Below, piece by piece: positions 24,101 through 39,100 of a stretch of DNA of 64,000 bases. Origin of the DNA: Paenibacillus puerhi (GTDB lineage Bacteria > Bacillota > Bacilli > Paenibacillales > NBRC-103111); NCBI RefSeq assembly GCF_009846885.1, contig NZ_WUWM01000006.1:1-64000 (forward strand). Direction: 5' to 3'. Position 1 is the stretch's first letter. The number at the start of each line of letters is the position of its first letter. The translations under genes were made by a program, and so were the position numbers. Below the pieces are notes generated by a model. That model did not search any database and was not told the DNA's origin. It saw only the letters and a program-made list of their open reading frames with translations.

Positions 24101-27100
24101 CGCTCAAGATCTCTTGTCCGCTTATGAAGGGTCACAGCTGCCTTCGCTGCATGTTTCGTACAAAGATTATGTCTATGAGTGCGAGCAGTACAGATCGGAA
24201 GAGGAAACCCGCAAACAGGAGCAATACTGGCTTGGCGTGTTTCAGGATGAACTTCCGGTTCTTCAGCTTCGGACCGATTTCCGCAGGCCGTCGATCCAGA
24301 CGTTCAACGGAAGCCACCTTTCATTTTCATTCTCTGAGGAAATTTCTCGCGAAGTGAATCGTTTATGCCGGGAGCATCATGTGACACCCTATATGTTCTT
24401 CCTGGCCTGCATCACCTTGCTATTGTCCAAATATACGGGCCAAGAGGATATCGTCATCGGCACGGCGACCTGGGGCAGGAAGCATATCGATCATCAAGAC
24501 ATCATCGGAATGTTTGTGAACACGATTCCTATGCGTAATGCTCCGGTTTCGATGAAAACATGGAGTCAGTTTTTGCAGGAAGTTAAGATCAATACATTAA
24601 ACGCCTTGGAGCATGCCGAATATCCGTTTGAGGATTTGCTCAATTTGCTTCAAGTTCCGAGGGACATCAGTCGCAATCCTTTGTTTGATGTTTTGTTTAC
24701 GTATCAAAATCGTCAACAAACTCGGGTTCAAGGCTCCACGATCGATCTGCGCTGCCAGGAAATCAAGACGGAAAGCTCGAAGGCCGATCTCTTTTTTGAA
24801 GTGTATGAGGAAGAAACGTATCTCTGCAATATCGAGTTCAATACGGATCTGTTTCAATTGGACACGATGGAGCGGATGGCCCTGCACTGGCGGAATCTGG
24901 TTGAGCAGCTTGTACAGCATGCAGGCAGCAAGCTGCATGAGCTTGAAATGATCGGCGTGGAAGAAAGGCATGAGCTGCTGTACGGTAGAAACAATACAAG
25001 GGTATCGTATCCGGAAAACCGAACGATCCATCAGTTGTTCGAAGAACAAGCAAGACGTACTCCCGATCGCATTGCCGTAGCTTACGAGAACGTCCAGTTG
25101 TCCTATCGGCAGCTAGAAGAACGGTCGAATCAATTGGCCTCGTGGTTGAGAAGCCAAGGTGTGCAAGCGGAAACGATCGTAGGGATCATGCTGGAGCGTT
25201 CCGTAGAAATGATCGTTGCTATACTCGCTGTGCTGAAGGCGGGAGGCGCCTATTTACCGATCGACATCAAGCTGCCGAAAGACAGGATCGACTATATGCT
25301 TCAGGATTCCAAGCTCGGTTTCCTGATTACAACAGGCGAGTTGTCCAGCAGCGCGTCATTTGCGGGGATTACGGTTGACGTGCACGATGAACAGATTTCC
25401 GGCTGGTCTATTGCCCCATTGGAAGCTATCAATCAAAGCCGGGATCTGGCTTATATTATTTATACATCAGGAACGACCGGGAACCCCAAAGGCGTGATGG
25501 TCGAGCATAATCAGGTCGTTCGGCTTTTGTTTAACGATGATATGCCGTTTGATTTTACCGAGAACGATGTGTGGACGAACTTTCATTCCATTTGCTTTGA
25601 TTTTTCCGTATGGGAGATGTACGGCGCTTTATTGTATGGAGGCAAGCTGGTCATTGTGCCGGAGTCTGCAACACAAGATTTCGAAAGCTACTTGGCCTTG
25701 CTGAAAAAGGAACGGGTAACGGTCCTAAACCAAACGCCGAGCGCCTTCTATAACTTACTGAACCTTGAGGTACAGACAGCTGATGAGCAGCTCCAATTGC
25801 GCTACATCATCTTCGGCGGTGAAGCGTTGAAGCCGAGAATGCTTCATCCGTGGAAAGAGAAGTATCCAAACACGCTGTTAATCAACATGTACGGAATTAC
25901 TGAAACAACCGTTCATGTGACCTATAAGGAAATCGGGTTGCAGGAAATTACAAGCGGAATCAGCAATATCGGCAAAGCAATCCCTACCCTGACCACCTAC
26001 GTGATGGACGAGCATTTGAAGATCCAACCCGTTGGCGTACCGGGCGAGCTATGTGTCGGCGGCGAGGGTGTTGCCAGAGGTTATTTGCACCGGGATGAGC
26101 TGACCCAAATGCGGTTTGTGGACCATCCGTACAAAGAGCGGGAACGGATTTACCGTTCGGGCGACTTAGTCCGAATGCTGCCCAGCGGCGAAATGGAGTA
26201 TTTGGGGCGGATCGATCATCAAGTGAAAATCAGAGGCTTCCGCATTGAACTTGGCGAGATTGAAAACCGTTTGCTTAGCCACCCTCACATTGAAGATGCC
26301 GTTGTGCTGGCCAAGGAAGATAAACACCAGCAAACGTACTTATGTGCGTATTTGGTAAGCCATGCAGAAGTTGATCTGCCTGGGATCAAGGCACATCTCA
26401 AGCAAGCTTTGCCCGATTACATGATTCCTTCGTACTTTGTTCAGCTGGATGTTCTTCCACTGACAAGCAACGGAAAGATAAACCGGAACGTTCTTCCGGA
26501 GCCGGACGTCCGGATGCTGGTCACAACAGCATATGAGGCTCCGCACAACGCGCTTCAGCAAAAGCTGGCTTCGATCTGGAGCGAATCGTTAGACGTGGAA
26601 AACGTCGGAATCAACGACAACTTCTTTGAACTTGGCGGACATTCCTTAAAAGCGACTGCGGTAATTAGTAACATTCATAACGCCTTCAAGGTCAAAATCC
26701 CCTTAAAGCAGTTGTTCCAGAAACCGACAATTCGCGAGCTCAGCGCCTTGATCGAATCATCCAGCCAAGCTGATGATGCGCCGATTGAGCCTTGCAAGGA
26801 ACAGGATGTTTATGAAACATCGTCCATTCAAAAAAGGTTGTATTCCGTGCAGCAGCGTGACCCCTTAAGTACGGCATACAACATGCCTGGCGTGTTTCAA
26901 TTGCGGGAGGATGCGGACCCGGCTCGTATAGAACGGGCTCTGCAGAAGCTGGTAAGCCGGCACGAGGCGCTGCGTACTTCCTTTGTAACGCAGAATGGCG
27001 AGATCATGCAGCACATCGAGTCGTCTGTCGCATGGCAGTTGACGGTTAGGGAGGAACACGAATCCGGTTCGGGTGCGGCTGCGCTGCACTTTATCAGACC

Positions 27101-30100
27101 GTTTGATCTCAATCAGGCACCGCTTTTCCGGGCGGAGTTTGTAAAGTCTTCACAAGGGGAGCACTACCTGCTGATCGATATGCACCATATCATTTGCGAT
27201 GGACTATCCCTTCAGATATTTATGGATGAATTGGCTCAGCTCTATAAGGGAACCGAACTGCACGCGCTGCGGATTCAATATAAGGATTATGCTGCGTGGC
27301 AGAATCAGCGACTCGGTACGGAAGAAATGAAAGCGATGGAGTCCTATTGGCTGCATGAGTTTCAGGATAACGTGCCGGTATTGCAACTCCCTTACGATTA
27401 TGCACGTCCTGCCGTCCAGAGCTTTGATGGGAGTACGATCAGCTTCCACATTGAGGAACCGGCGACCCAGCAGCTTCGCCAGCTCGCCAAGGATCAGGAC
27501 TGCACGCTGCATCTAGTTCTCCTATCCGCCTTCTACATCCTGTTGGCTAAATACAGCGGCCAGGAAGATATTGTAATTGGCGTTCCTGCTGCAGGACGGA
27601 CAAGAGCTGAGCTGCAACCGGTCATGGGGATGTTTATCAATACGCTAGCCTTGAGGAACCGTCCTCATGGAGACAAGCACTTTATCGATTTTTTACACGA
27701 AGTTAAGGATAACTCGCTGCAGGCCTATGAGCATGAGAGCTATCCGTTTGATCTACTATTGGAAAAGCTGAATCTGACGAGAGATCGAAGCCGCAACCCG
27801 CTATTTGATGTCATGTTTGACATGTATAGCGTTCATACGCCGGAGCAGGCGAATTCAGGGTCAAGCGGACTTATACTGAAGCCGTGTAAAATGAACAGTC
27901 CCATCGCCAAGTTCGATCTTAATTTACATGTGCTGGAAACGGGGAGCGGACTGGAAGTAAGCCTTGAATTTTGCACCAAGCTGTTTCAAGAGCAAACGGC
28001 TGAAAGAATGGCAGAGCATTATTCCGAGATTCTGCGGCATATTGGCCGCAACAGCAGCCCGCGTATTTCACAGATCGAGATGATCGGTCTTGCTGAGAAG
28101 AAGACGATACTTCAACAGTTCAGCGGGTTTGAACCGGATCGTTCGAGCAAGCGAATGATCCACGAACGATTCGAGGAGCAAGCGAGCCGCACGCCGGATC
28201 AGATCGCTGTCATCTCGGGAGAGAATCGGCTCACGTACCAGGAGCTGAATGTGAAAGCGAACCGGCTGGCACACCGGCTGCAATCGCAGGGTGTCGGCCC
28301 AAACACGCTGGTCGGCGTCTGCCTGGAGCGCAGCGTCGAGCTCGCTGCCGCATTGCTATCCGTGCTGAAGGCCGGCGGCGCTTATGTGCCGCTTGACCCG
28401 GCGCTTCCGCAAGAACGGCTCGGGTACATGACGGAGCGTGCCGGCTTGAAGACGATCGTGACTACGACTGATTGGGCGGCAAAGTTGCCTCAGACAGAAG
28501 ACTTGCGGATCGTTTGTCTGGATGATGCTGAGATCGGGTTAGACAAGGAGCCGGAACACAACCCCTGCAGTGAGGCGACAGATGAGCATCTGATGTACGT
28601 GATCTATACGTCAGGCTCAACAGGGAAACCGAAAGGAGCGTCCGTTTTCCGGTCCGGCTTTGCAAACCTGCTGCACTGGTATACCGGCGAGTTCGGAATG
28701 TCGGAATCGGACCGTTTGCTGTTAATTTCGTCGCCGAGCTTCGACCTTACGCAAAAAAGCTTGTTTGCTCCGCTTGTAACGGGTGGACAATTGGTGCTGC
28801 TTTCCTCGGGTCCTTACGTGGCGAGCGAGGTCGTCTCTCTGGTAAAGCGACACAACATTACACTAATCAATGGAACTCCTATCGCCTTTTATCCGCTTCT
28901 GGACGAAACGGCGGTAGAGGATTACCGAAGCTTAGGCTCGCTTCGGTACGTTTTTCTTGGCGGAGAGCCGATTGCCGCCGATAAGCTTGTCCCTTGGGCA
29001 GCATCTGCCCTCTGCCGGGCCGAAGTAGTCAATACGTACGGGCCTACGGAATGCACAGACGTAACGGTTTATAGCCGTCTGACCGACTTGCCGGCCTTGG
29101 CTGGAAAGCCGGTGCCGATTGGCCGTCCGGTACCTGGAACACGAACTTACCTGGTGAATCCGGAGCTCGGACTTGTTCCTATCGGTTTACCTGGCGAGCT
29201 GTGCATTGCCGGAGTACAGGTCGGGGGCGGATATATCGGCGATCCGGAGCTTACCGCTGAGAAATTCGTGGTCAACCCTTACGGAGAAGACCGGGCTAGC
29301 GTGCTATACCGCACCGGAGACCTGGCGAGATATATGCCGGACGGCACGATTGAATACTTGGGCCGAATCGATCACCAGGTTAAGCTGCGCGGCTACCGGA
29401 TCGAGCCGGCTGAAATCGAAGCGGCACTGCGAGAAGTAGAGAACGTTAGGGACGCGTATGTGATGGTGTCAGGCGATCAACCGGAGCATGAACTGCTTAT
29501 CGCCTATGTGGTTGCTGATATACAGGATGCGGCAAAGGAGCTTCACCTGGGAAAATGGCGGGCACAGTGGCGCAATGAGCTGCGTCAGAAGCTTCCTGTA
29601 TACATGGTTCCTTCGGCTTTCGTTATCCTGGAACAATTCCCGCTGTCACCGAACGGCAAAATCGACCGCAAATCGCTCCCGGCTCCGGACATTCATGCGA
29701 TGACGGAGAGCGAGTACGAAGCACCGCGCAATGAAGCCGAAGAAAGATTGGTTGAGGTTTGCAGCGATGTTCTTCGGGCAAAGTCGGTAGGGATCAGCGC
29801 GAATTTCTTCGATCTGGGTGGAGATTCGATCAAGGCGATTCGTATTGTGTCCAAGCTTCAAAAGTACGGTTATAAATTGGATGTAAAGCAAATTTTCGAG
29901 GACGGGACCTTGGGCGCTTTGGCGGCCAAAATGAAGAAAAATGAGCTTTCTGTCAATCAAGAAACGGTCGTTGGCCAGGCAGAGCTTATTCCCATTCAGA
30001 GGATGTTCTTTGATAGAGACTTGACTGACCGCCATCACTGGAACCAGGCTGTCATGCTTTTCAGTCAAAATCAGTTTCAGGAGCTTGCGATTCGGCAAGT

Positions 30101-33100
30101 TTTCCGGCAGCTTGTCATCCATCATGACGCTCTTCGAATGGTGTATCGTCGCGATGACGAACGGATTGTCCAATATAATCGGGGAATCGGAGAGGATTCA
30201 TCACTCTTTGCTTTACGGATGTATGATTACCGCGGTCAAGATGACTATGAATTACAAATCCAAACCGTCTGCAATAAACTGCAAAGCAGCATCAACCTGG
30301 AAGAAGGCCCTTTGGTTCAGCTCGGGCTGTTCCGCACGGATGAAGGGGATCACCTGCTGATAGCCATTCATCATCTGGTCATCGACGGCGTATCTTGGCG
30401 TATTTTGCTGGAGGACTTTACGGTAGGATACCGGCAGGTCATGAATGGCGAAGCCATTACGTTCCAAGAGAAGACGAACTCCTTCCAGGAATGGGGCTCC
30501 TATTTGCAAGAGCAGCTTGATGCCCCTTCCTGGCAAGAAGAACTGGCATATTGGAGTCAGGTTGAGAAAGCTGACATCCTTCCATTGCCGTTTGATTCGA
30601 TAGGTTCCGAGGAAGACAATAAGCTCAAATACGCCCATGACATTCAGGTGCAGTTTAGCAAGGAAGAAAGCGAAGATTTGCTGAAGCATGTGAATGGGGC
30701 ATATAACACGGATATTAATGATCTTTTGTTGACGGCCTTGGGCTTATGCGTTCGTGATTGGACTTCGGAAGAACAAATTCTTATCAATCTAGAAGGGCAC
30801 GGAAGAGAAATTCAGGGAAGAGTAGGGCCGGTCAGCCGCCTGAATGTAAGCCGGACCATCGGCTGGTTTACGGCACAATATCCCTTGGTTCTTACCATGA
30901 AGGAGCAGGAGTTATCCGAGTCGATCATGCAGGTCAAAGAAACGCTGCGGCGCGTACCGAACAAAGGAGTCGGCTTCGGCATTCTCCGATACATGGACGG
31001 CAGCCGGGCATGGAAGCTGGCTGAACCGCAAATCAGCTTTAATTACTTGGGTCAGTTTGACGGCGAGCTGAATAATGATTTGTTCGAGTTGTCCCGCTTA
31101 TCGCCTGGAAACAGCATGAGCCTGGAAGGTGAACGAGTTCACGAAATCGATATTAACGGGATGATGGCTGGCCAGCAGTTGAGCTTCACGTTCTCATACA
31201 ATACGAGAAGGTACAACGAGAGCACTATGCTTCAACTGGGGAGCGGCTTTAAGAATCGGTTGCTGGAGATTATCTATCATTGCAAACGGCAGGCATCGCC
31301 TCAATACACGCCATCCGATTTTTCGGATCCTTCCTTGACTTGGGACGAGCTTCGCATGCTGCAAAAGAAATATGAGGTAGACAACCGCCTGAAAATAGCC
31401 GATGTTTATCCGCTGTCTCCGATGCAGGAAGGCATGCTATTCCTTTCGCTGTTAGACCGTCGATCTGCCGCCTATTTTGAACAAACGAGCTACATGATTC
31501 ATGGGCAGCTTGACCTGGAGCTGGTGGGAAAAAGCTTCAGCAAGTTGGTGGAGCGTTACGATTTGCTACGATCCGTGTTCGTTCACCTTCGACTCGAGCG
31601 GCCAAGACAGCTCGTGCTCGCTGAGCGCCAAACGAATGTTTATTTCGAAGATTTATCACATTTGAACGAGGAAGCCCGGCAAGAGCGCATCCGGCAATTT
31701 GAGCTGGAAGACCGGACCAACGTATTTTCGTTAAGCGAAGATCTCCTATTTAGGCTGTCCGTGCTTAGGCTTGCCTCTCAGCAGTATAAAGTCATTTGGA
31801 GTTCGCATCATGTGCTGATTGACGGATGGAGCACCTGGATCTTACTGAAGGAATTTTTCGATTTGTATGCCAAGCTCAAACATGGAGAGCCTTTGCCTGT
31901 TCTCAAGCCCAAGCGGCACGTCGAATACATCCGCTGGCTGAAGCGGCAGGATCATGCGAAAGCAAAGGCATACTGGGAGTCCTGCCTAGAAGCGTACGAG
32001 TCCACGGCCAAGCTTCCCGAATCAGGGAAATCAGGCGGAAGCGAGTATGTATGGGGCCGGTTGGACTTCCAGATCGGCAGCGTCCAAACGGAACTTCTAC
32101 AGCAAATCGCCCAACGCACTCAAACGACAATGAACACAATCATCCAAGCCGTCTGGGGCGTACTGCTTCAAAAACTGAACTATTCGTCTGATGTTGTTTT
32201 CGGCTGCGTTGTTTCCGGCCGGAACGCGGGTCTGGACGGAGTGGACGAAATCGTCGGCCTATTGATCAATACGATTCCGGTGCGCGTCCAAAGCAGCACG
32301 GAAAGCCGGTTTGTCGACCTGCTGCAAGCCGTCCAGCAGCAAGCGTTACAATCTGCCGAATTTGATTATTATCCGTTGGCGGAGATTCAAGCCGCCAGCG
32401 CATTAAAAGACAAACTGATTCACAACAAGATTACGTTCCAGAACTATTACGTCGATGAGAGCTTCAGAAGCGCGGATTTCCGCGAAAAGCTGGGCTTTAG
32501 CGTTCAGGATTTTGATGGGCATGAGCAAACGAATTTTGATTTCAATGTGAAGATCATTCCAAGCGAAAAACTGGACGTTTCGTTTACTTATAACGAAGCC
32601 GTTTATAGTCTGGAAGATGTAGAAGCTATTCAGCGATATTTTACCCATGTGATCGAGACAGTGGCCGCCCATGCGGAAATTCAGGTTTCAGAGCTCGAGC
32701 TGCCGAATGAAAAAGAGAAACAGTTTATTCTTCATAACTTCAATGAAACGAAGGTGAATTATCCGCAGGATTTGACGTTTACGCAATTGTTCGAAGCTCA
32801 GGCAGCAACCAAGCCTGATCAGCTTGCGGTTGTGTTCGGCAGCCGGCAGTTGACTTACCGCGAGCTGAACGAGAAGTCCAACCAGCTGGCGCGAACGCTG
32901 CGGACGAGGGGGGCAGGGGTTGACACGATTGTCGGCTTAATGGCGGAGCCTTCCCTTGAGCTGATCATTGGCATTTTGGGCATTCTGAAGTCGGGAGCCG
33001 CTTATCTGCCTATTGATCCGAACCATCCGGGAGAACGGATCGACTTTATGCTGGCCGATGCAGCCGTTCAGATTCTGGTGACAGCCGGTGTGGATGCGAA

Positions 33101-36100
33101 CCGGCATACCGGCTTTGGCGGGCTTGTCCTTCATTTGAACGATCCGAATTTGCTTTCCGGAGATAGCGGCAATCCGGAGATGGTCCACCATCCATCAAGC
33201 TTGGCTTACGTCATTTATACGTCAGGCACGACGGGCCAATCGAAGGGCGTTCAAATTCAGCATTCCAGCTTAGTTAACTACTGCTTCGGCATGATTGAGA
33301 AAGCTGAGATTCGGCAGGATGATTCGACGGCTTTGCTGTCTTCCTACGCCTTCGACCTTGGTTATACTGCGATCTATACCGCGCTTGTCAGCGGCATTCC
33401 GCTGCATATGCTCACAGAGGAGACCTATAAAGACCCGAACGCACTTGTTTCGTATGCAGCCGAGCACTGCACCTATGTGAAGATGACGCCTTCGCTATTC
33501 CATCTTCTTCTGCAGGGAGAAGGCGTAGAGCGGCTGGCGGAAAAGAGCCGTTTGCGTCTGATTATCCTAGGCGGCGAGCCGGTGAGCCTGAAGGATATTG
33601 AGCAAATGTACGAGTTTGATCGTCTCGGACGGATTCAGTTAATGAACCACTACGGACCGACGGAAGCCACCATAGGATGTGTGGCGGGTATGATTCCGCG
33701 AAAGCCATCTGAACGCATACGTGGAGTGATCGGCAAGCCGCTGCCCAATCAACAGGTGTACATTGTAGACCCTCACGGAAAGCTGCTGCCGGTCGGAGTT
33801 GCCGGAGAGCTATGCGTCGCAGGGGCCGGGCTGGCACGGAGCTATTTGAACAGGAACGAGTTAAGTGCCGCGAAGTTCACGGATCATCCTTTTGTACCGG
33901 GAGAGCGGATGTACCGGACCGGCGACTTGGCGAAGTGGACTGCAAACGGAGAAATCATATTCCTTGGCCGCATCGACAATCAGGTGAAAATTCGGGGGTA
34001 CCGGATCGAGCCGGAAGAAATCGAAGCGAAGCTGCAACAGCATCCGCAGGTGAAGGAAGCCGCCGTCTTATGCCGGGAAAGTGCGAAGGGCGAGAAGGTA
34101 TTGGCCGCTTATGCGGTAGGAAACGGCGATGTGACAGCCCTTGAGCTTCGCAGCTACTTGAAGGAAAATCTTCCTTCTTACATGGTCCCATCAACTGTCA
34201 CTTTGCTGGAGCGGATGCCGCTGACGAGGAACGGGAAATTAAACCGCAGCGCACTGCCGGAGCCGGATTTAAGCGGAACTGTGGAAGGGGAATACGAAGC
34301 GCCCAGAACGGAGACCGAGGCAAAGCTGGCCGAAGTGTGGCGCGAAGTGCTGAGTGTGGAGCGAGTTGGCATTCGGGATAGCTTCTTCGACCTGGGAGGC
34401 CACTCTTTGAAAGCGACCGTGCTCATTAGCAAAATCCACAAAGAACTGAACGTCGAAGTTCCGCTTAAAGAGTTGTTTCAAGGCCAGACGATTGAAGCGA
34501 TGAGTCGATATATCGAGAACAGCGAGCAAAATCTGTATAAATCGATTCCACCATGTGATCCGCAGCCGTTCTATGAGACTTCTTCTGCCCAAAGACGGAT
34601 GTACCTGATTCAGCAGCTTGAACAAGGGACCGTCTACAATATGCCCGTCATGTTAGAAGTAGGCGGTGAACTGGATGCCCAGCGTATCGAAGAAGCGTTT
34701 CAGGCGCTCGTTCGAAGACATGAGGCGCTGAGAACTTCCTTCCACAGTCTAGACGGCCGTATTGTGCAGCGAATACAGCCTGAAATCGAATTTAAGCTTG
34801 AACGGCAGCTTAATGTCGAACAAGACTTGGAAGCCGGGTTCCAGGCATTCGTACGGCCCTTCGATATGGAGAAAGCGCCTTTGTTCCGCGCAGCGCTCGT
34901 TACAAGCGGAGGCAGAACGTATTTATGGGCGGATATGCACCATATCATCAGTGACGGAGTTTCCATCCGGCTGTTAATGAAGCAATTTTTGGATGTATGC
35001 CATGGAAAGCCGTTGGAACCGCTCCGCATTCAATACAAAGACTTTGCGGCGTGGCAGAACAAGCTTTTCCAATTCGATGCCATGAGAAAGCAGGAAGCTT
35101 ACTGGGTCGGGCAATTCCAGGATGAACTCCCGGTATTAAGCTTGCCTTACGACTTCAAACGGCCTGCTATGCAAAGCTTTGAGGGGAGCGTATTAAACTA
35201 TTCGTTGGATGAAACATTGACCGAGGGTTTGAGAGAACTTGCCCGGACAACAGGCGCTACCTTGCAAATGGTTCTTTTATCGGCTTTCTACATTTTGTTA
35301 TCCAAATACAGCGGCCAGGAAGATATTATCATTGGAATCCCGGTAGCCGGAAGGCCTCATGCCGATCTGCAAAATCTGATAGGGATGTTCGTCAATACGC
35401 TGCCGTTGCGCAATAAGCCAGCAGGCGAATTACGATTCATTGAATTCTTGGAGCAAGTCAAGGAACATTCGCTGCTTGCCTACGAGAACCAAAACTATCC
35501 ATTTGAAGAGCTGTTGGAACAGGTTGAGGTGAAGCGTGATCTTGGCAGAAATCCGTTATTTGATGTCATGTTCAGCATGAGCTATGACGATGCCGTGCGT
35601 GCAGCTGCAGCCTCGGGAGCTTCCCTGAAGCTGGTTCCGGTTGACGGGGGCATATCCAAATTCGATGTATCCCTGCTTGCCGTGGAGCAAGAGAAAACTA
35701 TTCAGTACAACATCGAATACTGCACCCGACTGTTTCGCGCGGACACCGTCAATCGGATCGGCCTTGCCTACAAGGAACTGCTGAGTCGCCTTATACGAAA
35801 TCCCGAGGAGCAGCTATCCGGAATTGATGTCATGACCCAAGCGGAACAGTATCTGTTGCGGCATGTGTTTAACGATACGGAAATGGACTATCCGAGAGAG
35901 AAAATGCTGCAGCAATTGTTTGAGGAGCAGGCTGAGGCGGAGCCGAATCGGGTCGCCGTGGTGTTTGACGACACCAGCTTGACCTACCGCGAACTCAACG
36001 AGAAGGCGAACCGGCTCGCGCGCGTACTGCAAAGCGAAGGAGTGAGCGCAGAAACGAGAGTCGGGCTCCTGATCGAACGATCGCTGGAGATGATTGTCGG

Positions 36101-39100
36101 CGTTCTGGCCATTCTCAAAGCAGGCGGCGCGTATGTGCCCATCGATCCGAGCCATCCGAAGGAGCGGATCGCGTACATGCTGGAGGATGCGCAAATCCGC
36201 GTGCTGGCGACATCTGATAAGCTCGCTAGCGGGCTTATAGGGAATGCGTCTGAGAAGGCGGACGAAAAAGCTGCCGGAGATTTGCCCGGAAGACTGGTCT
36301 TTACTGGCCGTGTGCTGGACATCTCCGATGCGGCGCTGTACGAAGGGCCAGGGGAAAGCGGAAACCTAGACTTCCAGAAGTCGAGCGACCAACTGGCATA
36401 TATCCTCTACACATCCGGTTCCACCGGCAATCCGAAGGGCGTCATGGTTGAACACCGGCAGGTGAACAATTTCATTCATGCGATTGTTCGCGCAACGGAG
36501 CTGGACCGCTGCGATAGCATCCTTTGCCTGACCACCATCTCCTTCGATATTTTTGGGCTGGAGACGCTCGTCCCGCTGACGCATGGCATGAAGGTGGTCC
36601 TGACGAGCGAAGAAGAGGGCAACGACGGTGCTGCGCTGGCGGCTTTGCTTGCCAAGCAGCAGGTGCAGACGATGCAAACCACGCCGTCCCGGTTCAAGCT
36701 GCTGCTGGAGGAGCCGGCGTTTGCACAAGCGCTCAGCGGTTTGGATACCGTGCTGGTCGGAGGAGAAGAGCTGCCGGCGGCGCTGTGGCAGCAGCTTCGC
36801 TCCTACGAACAGCTGAACGTATATAACGTATACGGTCCGACGGAAACGACGATCTGGTCGACCGCCAAGCACATGCGGGGAGAGGAAGTCGGCTTGACGA
36901 TCGGCGGACCGATCGGGAACACACACATTTTTATGATGGATAGGCATGGCGGGCTGGCTCCGATTGGGGTGCCAGGAGAGCTGTGCATTGCAGGCGAAGG
37001 CGTAGCGCGGGGATACTGGGGCCGCGAGGAATTGACGGCGGAGAAATTTGGGAAGCATCCGTTTGTCGAGGGGCAGCGGATGTACCGGACGGGCGACTTG
37101 GCACGCTGGCTGCCAAACGGAGAGATTGAATTCCTGGGCAGGATCGACAACCAGGTGAAAATCCGTGGCCACCGGATTGAGCTGGGCGAGATCGAGACCC
37201 GGCTGGCGCGGCATGACGCGGTCAAAGAAGCCGTAGTGATCGCAAGAGAAGTCGAGGGGCAGCAGGAGCTGTGCGCGTACGTGGTCGGCCGTGAAGGTGC
37301 GGCCATCGACCAGACTGAGCTGAAGCGGCACTTGAAGGAAGGCCTGCCGGCCTACATGATCCCGAGCTGGTTCGTGGAGCTGGACAGTATTCCGCTGACG
37401 AATAACGGCAAGGTGAACCGCAAAGCGCTGCCTGCGCCGGACCCGGTTTCGCGGGCAGGCGGCGAGTATGAAGCGCCGCGCAATGAGACTGAAGAAACGC
37501 TGGCGCGCATCTGGAGCCAGGTGCTGCATGCCGAAGCGGTCGGCGTGCATGACCATTTCTTCGATCTGGGCGGACATTCGCTGAAGGCAACGGTGATGGC
37601 GGGCGAAATCCACAAGCAGCTGCAAGTCAAGATACCGCTGCGGGAGCTGTTCCAGCGCCCGACGATCCGGGAGCTCGGGGAGTACATCGAGCAAAGCCTG
37701 ACTCGGGACGTAACAGGAAGCGGCTTGACAAGAAACGGCTTTGCGAGAATCGAACGCTGCGAGGAGCAGGCGTGTTACGAAGCGTCGTCAGCGCAAAAAC
37801 GGATGTATACGGTGCAGCAGCTGGACAAGCAGAGCACGGCCTATAACATGCCCGGCGTATACGAGCTGGAAGGGAAGGTAGACCCGGCCCGCATCGAAGC
37901 TGCGCTGCAAGCGCTCGTGCAGCGGCACGAGGTGCTGCGGACGAGCTTTGCAATCCAGGACGGGGAGATTGTGCAGCGAGTCGAAGCGGAGCTGATCTTG
38001 AAGCTGTCGCTGCAAGTGGACGAAGGCCTGAGCATCAAGAAAGCGGCCGCGCGGTTTGTGCAGCCGTTCGATCTGGAGCAAGCGCCGCTGCTGCGGGCAG
38101 AGCTGACAAGAAGCGAAGGGAAAACGTACCTGCTGATCGACATGCATCATATTATTGCGGACGGCTTTTCGGTGAGCATCCTGATGAAGGAATTCGTCAT
38201 GCTGTACAACGGGGAGCAGCTGGAGGAGCCGCGTCTGCAGTACAAGGATTTTGCCGCCTGGCACAACAAGCAGCTGCGCTCAGGCGAGCTGGAGAAGGAA
38301 GAAGCGTACTGGCTGCGGGAATTTGGGGACGGGGTGCCGGCGCTGACGCTGAGGCATGACTATGAGCGAAAGGCAGTACCGGGCTTCGAGGGCGAGAAAA
38401 TCCGGTTCGCGCTGGGAGAAGAAGCGACGCGAGGCTTGCGCACGGTGGCGAAGGAACACGAAAGCACGATGACTATGATGCTGCTGTCGGTGTTCACGAT
38501 CTTACTGTCGAAGTACAGCGGACAGGAGGACATCGTTGTCGGGATGCCGGTCGCGGGAAGGTCGCATGCAGATTTGCAGCCGGTCGTCGGGATGTTTGTG
38601 AACACGCTGGCGCTGCGAACCCGTCCGCAGGGCGGGATCACGTACCGCGCCTACCTGGAGCAGGTCAGGAACACGGCGCTGCGCGCGTATGACCACCAGA
38701 ACTTCCAGCTGGAAGAATTGATCGACAAGCTAAACGTTCGCAGGGAGCCGGGCCGAAATCCTTTGTTCGATGTCATGCTGGATATGTCGGGCCTGGAAGA
38801 AGTTCCGGCAATCGCATTAGACGGACTTTTGCTCAAGCACGTCCGAACGGACTCCAATATATCCAAGTTCGACCTTACTTTAAAAGCTTATGAGACTGAG
38901 AGCGGCATCGAAATGACCTTCGAATATGCAACCTCGTTATTCAAGAAAGAAACGATTGGTCGCGCAATCGAGCATGTCCGATTAATTAGCGATGAAATCG
39001 TAAAGAATCCGGATACGCTGCTAAATCAGATCAGCTTATTTAATCAGACTGAACAAGAGGCCATGGCTGCAATTCAGGGAGAAGTACAACAGCTGAGAAG

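Noticed and set aside
36366-37694. Long antisense open frame (about 440 codons) opposite A5
   Set aside because: It mirrors the strongly biased codons of the GC-rich NRPS coding strand, recurs opposite the other glycine copies (44979-45812, 48480-49538) and has no ribosome binding site; a shadow frame.
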